From NCBI RefSeq assembly GCF_008035925.1, contig NZ_CP036264.1:5764402-5828401 (forward strand): a stretch of DNA of 64,000 nt, read 5' to 3'. A program made the translations under genes and the position numbers. Positions 8,152-16,698 of this stretch are shown in pieces; within the stretch, counting starts at the first letter, position 1, and every line of letters begins with the position of its first letter. Below the pieces are notes generated by a model. That model saw only the letters and a list, made by a program, of their open reading frames with translations. It had not been told where the DNA came from and made no database searches. The stretch is from Stieleria maiorica. GTDB taxonomy: Bacteria > Planctomycetota > Planctomycetia > Pirellulales > Pirellulaceae.

Positions 8152-9443
8152 CAGGCCTCCAACTCCTCGGCGATGCTTCGATCCGGTTGAATGCGAAACC
8201 ACAAAAAGATCGCCAACAGGTTCAATCCCGCCGCGACATAGAAAAACGGCTGGTGCGATCCCAAGGCGTCCTTCAGGTAGGGAAACGACAACGCGGTGAA
8301 GAACGCGCCCAGGTTGCCGACCATGTTCATCGCCCCGGAAACCGCCCCTGCGCTGCCGCGGCCGATGTCCATGCAGGTGGACCAACTGGGGCTGAGGATC
8401 ATGTCGCTGCCGAAGATGGCGATGCACATGCACACGACCGCCCAAAACGGCGTCGTCATGTTCACGCACAGGCTCATCCCGATCGCCCCGAGTAAAAATC
8501 CGATCGCCGCTGGCAAGCGACGCGAAAGCCGCCACCGCCCCTGGCTGTACAAACGATCGACCGTGAATCCGGCCAACCAATTCCCCAGCACGCCGCACAA
8601 CAACGGCGACATCGCGTACCAACCGGCCTGCTCACTGGTCAATTGGTAGCTGTCCTTCAGGTAAGGGAAGAACCAGGTGACGGTAAAGAAAAACGTAAAA
8701 TTGTGGGCGACGTACTGAACCATCAGCATCAACAGGTTCGGCGACCGCAACATGTCGGCAAATGTGATCGGGGCTTCGACCGCCGATTCGTCCGGGTTGG
8801 AGGAAGCGTCGGAAGCAGAAGCCCTGGGCCGACGGGCCTGGATGATGTGATCGCGTTCGGCCGCAGAGACCGCGAAGTGGTCCTCGGGACGGTCGCGAAA
8901 CAGCGCGAACCACAACACGGCAAAGGCGATCCCGATCGCTCCGAAAAACCAAAACGTTTGCTGCCAACCGCCCAGCGCCCCGATCAACCAAACCACCCCC
9001 GGCATCGCCAGGGCAGCCCCCAAACGACCGCCGGAAAAGCTGATCGAGTTGGTGATCCCGCGTTCATTCATCGGCAGCCAATTGGTAAACGCCCGCGCCA
9101 ACGTGGGGTATCCGCCGGCTTCGCCCAGCCCGAACAGGAAACGCAGACCGATCATCGCGTAGACGCCGCGGACGACCCCGGTCAATGCGGTGAACAAGGA
9201 CCAGAACAGGCACACCACGGTCATCACAATGCGGGGACCGAAGCGATCGGCCAACTTGCCGCTGGGGACCTGGAAAAGCGCATAGCCGAGCGAAAACGCC
9301 GCCATCACCCAGCCCATCTGCTGGTCGGAAAACCCGAGGTCGCTGGCCATGTCATCCTTAGCGGCCGAGATGCAAGCGCGGTCCACCCACATCAGCACCG
9401 AGACAAGAAAGGCGCCAAGAATCAAAAACACACGGATCGGCAT
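8151..9443 (-). CDS. MFS transporter, anion:cation symporter (hexuronate/galactarate-like) family
   Basis: This 430-residue protein has about twelve hydrophobic segments. The early 'DRACISAAKDDMASDLGFS' and the loop 2-3 motif 'GKLADRFGPR' are typical of the major facilitator superfamily. 'RFLFGLGEAGGYPTLARAFTNWLP' is characteristic of the ACS subfamily, which imports organic anions such as hexuronates, galactarate and phthalate. I chose the ATG at 9443 because the upstream TTG at 9482 would add only a short unconserved leader. It is the first gene of the four-gene operon and overlaps the oxidoreductase start by one base. Confidence 0.93.
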   Translation of the reverse strand: MPIRVFLILGAFLVSVLMWVDRACISAAKDDMASDLGFSDQQMGWVMAAFSLGYALFQVPSGKLADRFGPRIVMTVVCLFWSLFTALTGVVRGVYAMIGLRFLFGLGEAGGYPTLARAFTNWLPMNERGITNSISFSGGRLGAALAMPGVVWLIGALGGWQQTFWFFGAIGIAFAVLWFALFRDRPEDHFAVSAAERDHIIQARRPRASASDASSNPDESAVEAPITFADMLRSPNLLMLMVQYVAHNFTFFFTVTWFFPYLKDSYQLTSEQAGWYAMSPLLCGVLGNWLAGFTVDRLYSQGRWRLSRRLPAAIGFLLGAIGMSLCVNMTTPFWAVVCMCIAIFGSDMILSPSWSTCMDIGRGSAGAVSGAMNMVGNLGAFFTALSFPYLKDALGSHQPFFYVAAGLNLLAIFLWFRIQPDRSIAEELEA

Positions 9444-10123
9444 AAGGAGAGCAGCCTGGCAGAAGAGAAGCGGGAACGGCAAGAAGAGGCGAGATTGTAA
9501 CGAACAATCCGAAGGCGTGGTTGCCCGCTAACCACCGAACAGGGCGGATCCCCACGGGCCGACGTCGTGCGGTTTTTAAACACGCGACGCCACGCCCCCT
9601 TCCAGTCCATTGGTGCCTACACAAATCGACCCGCAATTTAGGGCATAGCTCCCCTCTCCCTAGAACAGATCGCGTCAACAGAATTTGATCGCGGAAGGAA
9701 GATGACCGCGATCTGTTTTGGGGAGAGGGGTTGGGGTGAGGGGCCGCACACCCAACCAGTTTCCGTGGCGCTGACCCCCTCATACCCAGCCCTTCTCCCC
9801 CACAAAGCCGGGGAGAAGGGAGGCATTGCAAGTTGTATTGACATCAATGCTTGCAAAGTGGATTTCGTCTTAACTTGATGCCTATGCCCCTCGCTGCGCT
9901 CGCCCCTCCTGCCAGGAGGATGATCTCCAGAAACCACAGGACCTCCGGAACGTCGGTTGTATACGTAAGGCAACGACGTTCCTCGGGGCGATCGCGCGGG
10001 CTGACTGCGGGGGAGCCCACGTTGTTAGCTGGGGGGCGGGAGCCTCGAGACAAACGCGATCCCGCCCAATCCCCTCGCCCAATCCCCTCGCCGAATCACC
10101 CTCGCCGAATCACCCTCGCCGAA
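9444..10123. other. Intergenic region without a gene (680 bp)
   Basis: No credible coding sequence is seen. The region contains the R6 element (9610-9847) and a 13/14-bp tandem array at its right edge. It must also hold the promoter of the leftward transporter operon, but I cannot assign -35/-10 boxes with confidence. Confidence 0.7.
9610..9847. repeat. R6 palindromic element, long form, with two strong internal hairpins
   Basis: The ends TTGGTGCCTACACAA (9610-9624) and TTGTATTGACATCAA (9833-9847) are imperfect inverted repeats. Inside are two stems. The first pairs 9651-9674 (CCCCTCTCCC.. CAGATCGCG) with 9707-9730, 24-bp arms with about two mismatches. The second, CCCTTCTCCCC (9790-9800) with GGGGAGAAGGG (9810-9820), is a perfect 11-bp stem with a 9-nt loop. 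The right end (CACAAAGCCGGGGAGAAGGGAG onward) is clearly homologous to the short element at 30665-30720. This suggests a small non-autonomous mobile or REP-type element, here enlarged by an internal hairpin module. Confidence 0.8.
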
Positions 10124-10134
10124 TCACCCTTGCC
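10067..10134. repeat. 13/14-bp tandem repeat array (5 units)
   Basis: Two units of CAATCCCCTCGCC are followed by three units of GAATCACCCTCGCC, the last with one change. The array runs into the last codons of the leftward ribbon-helix-helix gene (its stop is at 10124-10126), so its first unit overlaps the C-terminal coding sequence. It could vary in length between strains. Confidence 0.85.
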
Positions 10135-10849
10135 GGAGTGAATCCTGGTGCGTGTTTTCGCCCCAGCGATGAATGGCGCGTCGCCCGTCGCGGATCCGAG
10201 TCGGCTCGGCCACGGGCGGCACATCCCCGGAGGCATCCACCGGAACAGGCGTGCCGGCGTCGGCCGCATCGGCCCGCTTCCGCTGCGGCCCGGGGCGACG
10301 ACCACGGCGTCGCCCCTGCTGCTCGGGAATGAAGCGTGGGTTGGCCGGCCAGAGCAGTTTGCTGATGGACAGCTTATTGATACTCAGCCCACACGCCTGG
10401 GACTCCTCGGCGAGCGATTCGTGCAGCGACCGGGGAATCCGAATGGTGATCATCCGCTCGGGCTCGGCCGCGTCGGACTTCGACTGGTCCTGGCTGCGGA
10501 TCGCGGCGAGCATTTCGTGCAAGGTGGCAAACTCGGGGCCAGCGGTGAAGCGACGGTACTCCTCTTGCTCGGGAAACAGCTGCATGACAACCCCGCCGAC
10601 GCCCAGGATCTCACGGAAGAACACGACCCAACTGCCGGTCGCCGCGAAGGCTTCCTCCGCCAAAAGGAGGGTCTGGCGACAGCGGCCGTCGTAGTCGTCA
10701 TCCAGATTCGGCTCGGGCAGCTTCAGCCGCGGCAATTCCCTCGCCTGATCAGGGCTGGGATCGCTCGCATATCGAAGCCCCTCCCCCGGGCCGTCCTGCT
10801 CCTTCGTGTCGACCTGCGGGTTGATTTCCTTCGAATTGGGCTGGCTCAT
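10124..10849 (-). CDS. HicB-family/ribbon-helix-helix DNA-binding protein with basic tail
   Basis: The start is the ATG at 10849, with an AAAGGAA ribosome-binding site about 10 nt upstream; this gives 241 residues. An acidic disordered N-terminus (1-55) and a helical region (56-125) precede a ribbon-helix-helix motif at about 133-166 (ITIRIPRSLHESLAEES..LSINKL). That motif is typical of the C-terminal domain of HicB-like antitoxins and Arc/MetJ repressors. The C-terminal part is very basic (RRRGRRPGPQRKR, 180-192) and resembles an AT-hook, then is Pro/Ala-rich. No HicA-like toxin gene is adjacent, so a stand-alone transcription regulator or nucleoid protein is more likely than a toxin-antitoxin pair. 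Confidence 0.8.
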   Translation of the reverse strand: MSQPNSKEINPQVDTKEQDGPGEGLRYASDPSPDQARELPRLKLPEPNLDDDYDGRCRQTLLLAEEAFAATGSWVVFFREILGVGGVVMQLFPEQEEYRRFTAGPEFATLHEMLAAIRSQDQSKSDAAEPERMITIRIPRSLHESLAEESQACGLSINKLSISKLLWPANPRFIPEQQGRRRGRRPGPQRKRADAADAGTPVPVDASGDVPPVAEPTRIRDGRRAIHRWGENTHQDSLRQG

Positions 10850-11623
10850 CAGGCGTGATTCCTTTGCGAACGATCGTTGTCGTGAGACCGCTGACGGGCT
10901 CGAACGGGCCCGCCGCGGTTGACTGTGCCGATCCTGACGCCCGGTCAAACGCTCCGTCACAAAGGTTGCTGTCAAAACGATTTACGACAGCAAAGGCCAC
11001 TTGCACACTTTTTCAGCAAGCCCGCCGCACCCGCGACCGCGGCGACCGCCCGCTTTTTACGCACGCCAATTCACACCATCACCCAAGTGTCCACGTCGAT
11101 TCAGGGCTTGATTTTTGTCGGAATAACCGGCGAATCCGCGGGATCAGTTCGCGACGACGGGCACGCTTCGTTCGAGGCGATCAAAGCGGTCCGCCGAAGA
11201 GAAAAACGCTGCCGAGACGGACGGGCGATAGGGCAGCCAACACCGCCGGCCAATCGCCTCTCGCACCATCAAAACGACCATTCGGGGGATGCCTCTGCTG
11301 CGCATGGCGGGTCGGCGATCCGCCCGCAAAGCGGAACCCACAGGCGTTCCGCCGCAGCTCGGCTATCAGGTAGTGGACGAGGCGACGAGTCCATTCGAGG
11401 CGACGAGTCCATTCGGCACGACGAGTCCATTCGGGGCGACAAGTCCTTTCGAATTGCACACTGCCAGTACTCCTCGCGTCGTCCACGACCGCCCCCCCGA
11501 ATTGCTAGCAACGGCGGCGGCACTCGCCTTGCTTCTCGCGGTCGAATTCCGCTATAGCCAAGCATCATTCAGTGAACGATCTTCCATCACCGCTCCGACC
11601 GCCCTCATCCCACGGACGCACCC
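10850..11623. other. Intergenic region without a convincing gene (774 bp)
   Basis: This lies between the divergent ribbon-helix-helix gene and the FlgI-like gene. The only clear structure is an 18-bp tandem repeat at 11382-11453. Frames crossing it are open on both strands but have no start/ribosome-binding context or recognisable protein features. Confidence 0.6.
11382..11453. repeat. 18-bp tandem repeat, 4 units
   Basis: There are four contiguous 18-bp units of the form GCGACGAGTCCATTCGRG, with 1-3 changes per unit and the last most diverged. They have no spacers, so this is a minisatellite rather than CRISPR. The period is a multiple of three and would translate to repeated TSPFGA on the plus strand, but no supported gene covers it. 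Confidence 0.9.
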
Positions 11624-13348
11624 ATGCCAGGCAGGACGCCCGAACCGAAACGCACCGACGAGACCGCGCGCCCGAAACCCGCATTGACTGACCGCCGCGG
11701 ACTGCTGCTGAGCGTTTCGACCTCGCTGCTACTTGGGGGCACGCTGACCGGGTGCACGTCCTTCCTAGGCCGCAACGCGTCCTCGGACGAAAACGGGGTC
11801 GCCAAACTTCTGGACGCCCCTGAACCCCCCGAACTGATCCGCGAAGCAGCCGCCCCTCGAGGCCTGAACGCGATCGAAATCACGGGCGTCGGACTGGCCA
11901 ACTCGCTGCCCGGCACCGGCGGCCCGGCCGACCCGTCACCGTACCGCGATCAGCTGATCGAGGAGATGCGGAGGAATGACGTCAAAAATCCGAACGATAT
12001 CCTGGAACAGGAATCCAACGCGATCGTCCGCGTGTACGCGACGATCCCCCCCGGTGCGAAGCGAGGCGACACCGTCGACTTGCGGATCGATTCACCGGCC
12101 GGCAGCAACGCGACCGACCTGCACGGGGGCTGGCTGTTGGACACCCGACTGCGGCTGCAACAGGTGCTGCAGGGGCGGGTGCGAAAGGGCGAAGTCCTGG
12201 CGATGGGGACCGGCTCCATCATGCCCCGCGCCGCATTTGAAGGCGACGCCGACACACGGATGAAGACCCAGGGGGTGGTCCTGGCCGGCGGCACGGTTCA
12301 AAAGACCCGCAACATGGGCCTGGTCCTGCGGCCCGAATTCCAACACGTCAAAGTTTCCAGCGAGATCGCCGCGGCGATCAATCGCCGGTTCTTTTTCTTT
12401 GACGGGACGACCCGCCGTGGCGTTGCCAAAGCCATCGAGGACGACTACATCGAACTGGAACTGCACCCGCGATACGAAGAGTCGCTGGGCCGCTACATCA
12501 CCGTCGTCCGCTCCATCGCAATCAACGAGCGGCAAGGCAACAGCCAGCCGCGACTGCAAAAGCTGGCGTCGATGCTGGCCGATCCGGCGACGGCCGCCGA
12601 CGCGGCGCTGCAATTGGAGGCACTCGGGGAGAGCGCGATCCCGACGCTGACGGCGGGACTGAACACCGACAACCAAGAGCTGCGTTTTTACGCCGCCGAA
12701 GCACTCGCCTACCTGGACCGCCGCGACGCAATCGCCCCGCTGGCCGCCGCAATCGCCGCCGAGCCGGCGTTCCGCCACCCTGCCCTGGCCGCCCTGAAAG
12801 GGCTTGAACATCCCGAAGTGGTCGACGCGCTGGTGAGTTTGTTCCAGCACTCCAGCATCGAGAGCCGCTACGGGGCCTTCGCGACACTGCGCGGGCGGAA
12901 CGATTCGATCCTCGCCCTTTCACCTGAAAAACTGGGCACCGCGCTGCAGTACTACCAGATCGACTCAACCGCGCCGGCGGCGATCGTACTGTCGACCCGG
13001 GAAGTGCCAGAGGTCGTGGTTTTCGGAACCCCCGCCCCGGTCCGCATCCAAGGCGCGATCCTGGGACCCAACGCGCTGATCATCAAACCCGAATCGTCGG
13101 CCCCCGGCAAACTGCGGATCAGCCGTTTTCAGGTCGGCCAGGACGATCGGCGCACCACCGCACCGCCCACGATCGGCGGTCTGATCCGTGGCATCATCTC
13201 CATCGGCGGGGACTATGCCGACGTGGTCGAAGTGCTGCGTGAAGCAAAGTCCAAGGGGTACATCTCCGATCAACTGGCGATCGACCCGCTGCCCAAAGCC
13301 TTGCGAACCTACTATCGGGAAGACGAGTCTAGCGAGGACGAGTCCTAA
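11624..13348 (+). CDS. FlgI (flagellar P-ring)-like lipoprotein with HEAT-repeat domain
   Basis: This 574-residue protein has an N-terminal basic region (RR at 24-25), a hydrophobic stretch and a lipobox LTGC (41-44), so a lipoprotein anchored at Cys44 is predicted. Residues about 82-300 resemble FlgI, the periplasmic flagellar P-ring subunit: ITGVGLANSLPGTGG (86-100), then 'SNAIVRVYATIPPGAKRGD' and 'GGWLLDTRL' in the FlgI order. Residues about 310-425 form HEAT-like helical pairs (ALGESAIPTL.., AAEALAYLDRRDAIAPL..). A beta-rich C-terminal region follows. True FlgI has a cleaved Sec signal and no HEAT repeats, and no flagellar genes are near. I infer a repurposed ring-forming or peptidoglycan-associated protein; the family link is moderately secure, the function is not. 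Confidence 0.8.
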   Translation: MPGRTPEPKRTDETARPKPALTDRRGLLLSVSTSLLLGGTLTGCTSFLGRNASSDENGVAKLLDAPEPPELIREAAAPRGLNAIEITGVGLANSLPGTGGPADPSPYRDQLIEEMRRNDVKNPNDILEQESNAIVRVYATIPPGAKRGDTVDLRIDSPAGSNATDLHGGWLLDTRLRLQQVLQGRVRKGEVLAMGTGSIMPRAAFEGDADTRMKTQGVVLAGGTVQKTRNMGLVLRPEFQHVKVSSEIAAAINRRFFFFDGTTRRGVAKAIEDDYIELELHPRYEESLGRYITVVRSIAINERQGNSQPRLQKLASMLADPATAADAALQLEALGESAIPTLTAGLNTDNQELRFYAAEALAYLDRRDAIAPLAAAIAAEPAFRHPALAALKGLEHPEVVDALVSLFQHSSIESRYGAFATLRGRNDSILALSPEKLGTALQYYQIDSTAPAAIVLSTREVPEVVVFGTPAPVRIQGAILGPNALIIKPESSAPGKLRISRFQVGQDDRRTTAPPTIGGLIRGIISIGGDYADVVEVLREAKSKGYISDQLAIDPLPKALRTYYREDESSEDES

Positions 13349-13370
13349 GAGGCCCCAGACTCGCCAATCC

Positions 13371-13419
13371 GCGGGATAGGCTTCCAGGCTGCCAACGAGC
13401 GCGATAGGCTTCCGGGCTC
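13371..13419. repeat. R7 direct repeat (GCGGGATAGGCTTCCAGGCT), 2 units
   Basis: Two 20-bp units at 13371-13390 and 13400-13419 differ at two positions. A shorter related copy (GCGGGATAGG) is at 21962. The pair lies just upstream of pdxJ in the gap after the FlgI-like gene. Confidence 0.75.
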
Positions 13420-13506
13420 ACCAGATCAGCGACGCCGCGCTTGGAATCTAAGCCACGCCCGGCCCCGCTGGCAATGAACCTCCGGCCCCCACCACGACAC
13501 GCCCCC

Positions 13507-14229
13507 ATGATCGAACTCGGCGTCAACATTGACCACGTCGCCACCGTGCGACAGGCCCGCCGCACCTACGAACCCGACCCGGCGATCGCCGCCGCCCTGG
13601 CCGAACAAGGCGGCGCCGACGGCATCACCTTTCACCTACGCGAAGACCGTCGACACATCCAGGACCGCGACGTCGACGTGCTGATGCAGACCGTGACGGT
13701 CAAAACGAACCTGGAATTGGCCTGTGCCGAAGACGTCTTGGCGATCGCCCTTCGCGCCCGCCCCGACTGGGCGTTGCTGGTCCCCGAAAGCCGCCAGGAA
13801 GTGACCACCGAAGGCGGGTTGAACGTCGCCGGCGACGACGGCCGGATCGCCGCGGCGATCGAACGACTGAAAGATCAGGGCATCCTGACCAGCCTGTTCG
13901 TCGACCCGGACACCGATCAAGTCGCCGCGGCAGCCAAGCTGGGCGCCGACGCGGTTGAACTGCACACCGGCCCCTACGCACTGGCCAAGCGCGACGCCAT
14001 CGACGTCGAACTCAAACGCCTGCAGACGGCCGGCCAGGTCGCCAACGAAGCCGGAATGCGACTGCACGCCGGCCACGGGCTGAATTACACCAACGTTCGC
14101 CCGGTCGCAAAGCTTCCGGGAATGATCGAGTTGAACATCGGCCATTCGATCGTCAGCCGCGCGGTGATGGTCGGCATGCGCGAAGCCGTCGCGGAGATGC
14201 GGCGGATCCTGGACGCCTGCTGCCCGTGA
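13507..14229 (+). CDS. pdxJ: Pyridoxine 5'-phosphate synthase PdxJ
   Basis: This 240-residue TIM-barrel enzyme condenses 1-deoxy-D-xylulose 5-phosphate with 3-amino-2-oxopropyl phosphate to form pyridoxine 5'-phosphate, in the DXP-dependent vitamin B6 pathway. The start at 13507 gives the conserved N-terminus [10 protein letters not shown]. Family signatures are [13 protein letters not shown] (7-19) and [13 protein letters not shown] (43-55), which include the phosphate- and substrate-binding residues. '[12 protein letters not shown]' and '[13 protein letters not shown]' near the C-terminus complete the phosphate site. An ATG 66 bp upstream would add an unconserved leader and is rejected. Confidence 0.97.
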   Translation: MIELGVNIDHVATVRQARRTYEPDPAIAAALAEQGGADGITFHLREDRRHIQDRDVDVLMQTVTVKTNLELACAEDVLAIALRARPDWALLVPESRQEVTTEGGLNVAGDDGRIAAAIERLKDQGILTSLFVDPDTDQVAAAAKLGADAVELHTGPYALAKRDAIDVELKRLQTAGQVANEAGMRLHAGHGLNYTNVRPVAKLPGMIELNIGHSIVSRAVMVGMREAVAEMRRILDACCP

Positions 14230-14273
14230 ACTTGCCGGCGGTAGCGGAAGTCGCCAAGTCGTCCGGCGACTGT

Positions 14274-14425
14274 ATTCCGCCGCAGCGCCACTTGCATACT
14301 TGCCAACGTGTTCGGAGAGTCGCCGTGTTCTCCGAACTCGGCGTCCAGAATGCGAAGCTTCGCCCCGCGCCGACCTCGGAGAGGACGGCGACTGTCCAGC
14401 CCAACCGATAATCAAGCTGCGGCGG
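14274..14425. repeat. R1 nested palindromic element, copy 1
   Basis: The outer arms are CCGCCGCAGC (14277-14286) and GCTGCGGCGG (14416-14425). The inner 25-bp arms lie at 14319-14343 (GTCGCCGTGTTCTCCGAACT..) and 14368-14392 and pair with few mismatches. An extra small hairpin, GTCGCC..GGCGAC (14250-14270), precedes it. The element sits between the convergent pdxJ and thrS genes, where it could end both transcripts. Related copies are at 24380 and 57994. Confidence 0.85.
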
Positions 14426-14490
14426 TCACCCGGCAGGCAGCTTGCCCACCATTACCCGTCGGCGTATTCCGCACCGCGAGCGCTGCGCCC

Positions 14491-16698
14491 CTACTTGGCC
14501 GTCACGGCCTGGCGGACGGTGCGGTTGTTGACCTCGTCGGTCAGCCGGGCGATCGCCTGGGCGACGGGCATCGATCCGAGGTCCCCGTCGATTCGGTCAC
14601 GGAGTGCGATCTGGCCGGTCTCGGCTTCCTTCGGGCCGACGACGGCCATGTAATTGACCAGGTCCAACTGGGCATTGCGGATCTTGGCTTGCACCTTTCC
14701 GCCGGTCGAATCGACCGTCACCTTCAACCCCGCTTCGTCCAGCTGCTTGGCAACCTGGACGGCGTAGTCGATCGACTTGTCACTCAGCGGCAAGACGCGG
14801 ACCTGTTCGGGCGACAGCCACATCGGGAACGCGCCGGCGAAGTGCTCGATCAGCATGCCGGTAAACCGCTCCAAGGAACCAAAGGGCGCGCGGTGAATCA
14901 TCACCGGTCGATGCGCCGCGTTGTCCTTGCCGTTGTACTCCAGCTTGAACCGCTCGGGCAGGTTGTAGTCCAGCTGGACGGTGCCCAGTTGCCAGGAACG
15001 TCCGATACAGTCGCGGACCATGAAGTCCGCCTTGGGGCCATAGAACGCCGCTTCGCCGGGCTCTTCGTTGAAGTCCATCCCGCTTTGTTCCAACACGCCA
15101 CGCAGCGAGTTTTCGGCGGCGTCCCACTGCTGCTCGCTGCCGACATACTTGCTGCTGTCGGGATCGCGCAAGGAAAGCTGAACGCGGTAGTCATCCAAGC
15201 CGACCGATTGCAGCACGAACTTGGTCAATTCGATGGTCGCGCGAAATTCCTCTTCCACCTGATCCTGAGTGCAGAAGATATGCGCGTCGTCTTGGGTCAG
15301 CCCACGGACCCGCAACATCCCGTTCAACTCGCCGGTTTGTTCGTGTCGATAGACGGTGCCGAACTCGAACAACCGCAACGGCAACTGGCGATAGGAGCGG
15401 GATTGCGCCTTGAAGATTTGGCAGTGGTGGGGGCAGTTCATCGGCTTGAGCAGATATCGCTCGTTGACCAGTTGCCACTCGTGCAACACCTCGCGCTTTT
15501 GCTCGGCCGACATCGACGGCTTGTAATCGGGCAGCTGGACGCCCAGCACTTCGGCCGCCGCCATCAGTTTGTCTTCGCCGTCGCTATCGATGGTGCCGGC
15601 TTCCAAACGATTGCCCCAGGCATCCAACAGCGCGCCGACTTCGCTGCCAAACAGCGGCGCGAATTGGCTGTCGCGGTAATACGGAAAGTGCCCGCTGGTT
15701 TCGTACAATTCCACCCGACCGATATGCGGACTGTAGACCGGGTCATAGCCACGGCTGAGCAGTTCGCGGCGGAGGAAATCTTCCAAGGTGACACGCACAC
15801 GAGCGCCCTTGGGCAACCACAAGCACAGGCCCTGGCCGACTTCGGGGTTGATCGCGAACAAGCCGTGCTGCTTGCCCAGCACCCGGTGATCCCGGCGTTT
15901 GGCTTCTTCGATCTGCTCCAGGTAGGCCTTAAGTTCCTTTTTGTCGAAGAAGGCGGTGCCGTAAAGTCGCTGCAGCGGGCGGTTGGAGGTGTCGCCTTTC
16001 CAGTGCGACCCGGCGACGCTCATCAATTTGATTGCCTTGATCTTGCCGGCATCGGGGATGTGGGGGCCACGGCACAAGTCGACGAATTCGCCTTGACGGT
16101 AGAAGCTGACGGTCGCCTGGTCGGCCAGCCCGGTATCGATGTGTTCGACCTTCAGATCCTGGTCCAGGTCATCGCACAGCTTTCTCGCTTCGGCGCGATC
16201 GAGCACGAACCGCTCGAACGGCTCCTTCTGTTTGATGATCGCCTTCATTTCGGCTTCGATCTTGGGAAAATCGTCCTCGCTGATCGGGACGTCCAAATCA
16301 AAGTCGTAATAGAAGCCGCCTTCGGTGGTCGGACCGAAGGCCAGCGAGACGCCCTTGTAGAGCCGCATCACGGCGCGGGCCATGACGTGGGCGGCCGAGT
16401 GACGCAGCACATCGAGCGCGTCGCCGTCGCGGCTGGTCAACAGCCGCAGCGACAGCGGCCCATCGGCGTCCAACTCGCCCAGCGGACGGTCGGCATCGAC
16501 GATGCGCCCGTCGATTTCCGCTGCGATCACGCTGCGCGCCAACCCTTCGCTGATCCCGGTTGCGATGTCCATCGCCGTGGTATGGCCGGGATGCTGATGG
16601 GTGGTCCCATCGGGCAATTTCACGGTCACCGGGGCCAGGGGGGCGGCATCAGAAGCGACCGATGCGGCGGAAACGGGGCCAGGAGTCGATTGGCTCAT
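14491..16698 (-). CDS. thrS: Threonyl-tRNA synthetase
   Basis: This 735-residue class II aminoacyl-tRNA synthetase charges tRNA-Thr. A short N-terminal extension (1-22) precedes the TGS domain (about 23-88). The editing domain has HSAAH (100-104) and CRGPH (209-213), the zinc-like ligand set that removes misacylated serine. The catalytic core has KPMNCPHH (418-425, Zn ligand Cys422), '[13 protein letters not shown]' (His473) and the C-terminal anticodon-binding domain. It is about 90 residues longer than E. coli ThrS (642). Most of the excess is an insertion at about 347-408, between the motif 2-proximal 'PYYRDSQF' and the zinc site. It is convergent with pdxJ. Confidence 0.98.
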   Translation of the reverse strand: MSQSTPGPVSAASVASDAAPLAPVTVKLPDGTTHQHPGHTTAMDIATGISEGLARSVIAAEIDGRIVDADRPLGELDADGPLSLRLLTSRDGDALDVLRHSAAHVMARAVMRLYKGVSLAFGPTTEGGFYYDFDLDVPISEDDFPKIEAEMKAIIKQKEPFERFVLDRAEARKLCDDLDQDLKVEHIDTGLADQATVSFYRQGEFVDLCRGPHIPDAGKIKAIKLMSVAGSHWKGDTSNRPLQRLYGTAFFDKKELKAYLEQIEEAKRRDHRVLGKQHGLFAINPEVGQGLCLWLPKGARVRVTLEDFLRRELLSRGYDPVYSPHIGRVELYETSGHFPYYRDSQFAPLFGSEVGALLDAWGNRLEAGTIDSDGEDKLMAAAEVLGVQLPDYKPSMSAEQKREVLHEWQLVNERYLLKPMNCPHHCQIFKAQSRSYRQLPLRLFEFGTVYRHEQTGELNGMLRVRGLTQDDAHIFCTQDQVEEEFRATIELTKFVLQSVGLDDYRVQLSLRDPDSSKYVGSEQQWDAAENSLRGVLEQSGMDFNEEPGEAAFYGPKADFMVRDCIGRSWQLGTVQLDYNLPERFKLEYNGKDNAAHRPVMIHRAPFGSLERFTGMLIEHFAGAFPMWLSPEQVRVLPLSDKSIDYAVQVAKQLDEAGLKVTVDSTGGKVQAKIRNAQLDLVNYMAVVGPKEAETGQIALRDRIDGDLGSMPVAQAIARLTDEVNNRTVRQAVTAK

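Noticed and set aside
6898-8190. 430-codon frame on the plus strand
   Set aside because: Antisense to the Gfo/Idh oxidoreductase and cyclase genes, which carry clear family motifs and operon overlaps.
9790-9820. Intrinsic terminator for the RHH gene
   Set aside because: The 11-bp stem is strong, but there is no T-run on either side and it is over 300 bp from the stop, so I treat it as part of the R6 repeat.
11382-11453. Possible CRISPR array
   Set aside because: The 18-bp units are contiguous with no unique spacers, and there are no cas genes nearby.
10919-11557. 212-codon plus-strand frame before the FlgI-like gene
   Set aside because: Translation is Arg/Ser-rich and runs through the 18-bp minisatellite; no ribosome-binding site or known motif.
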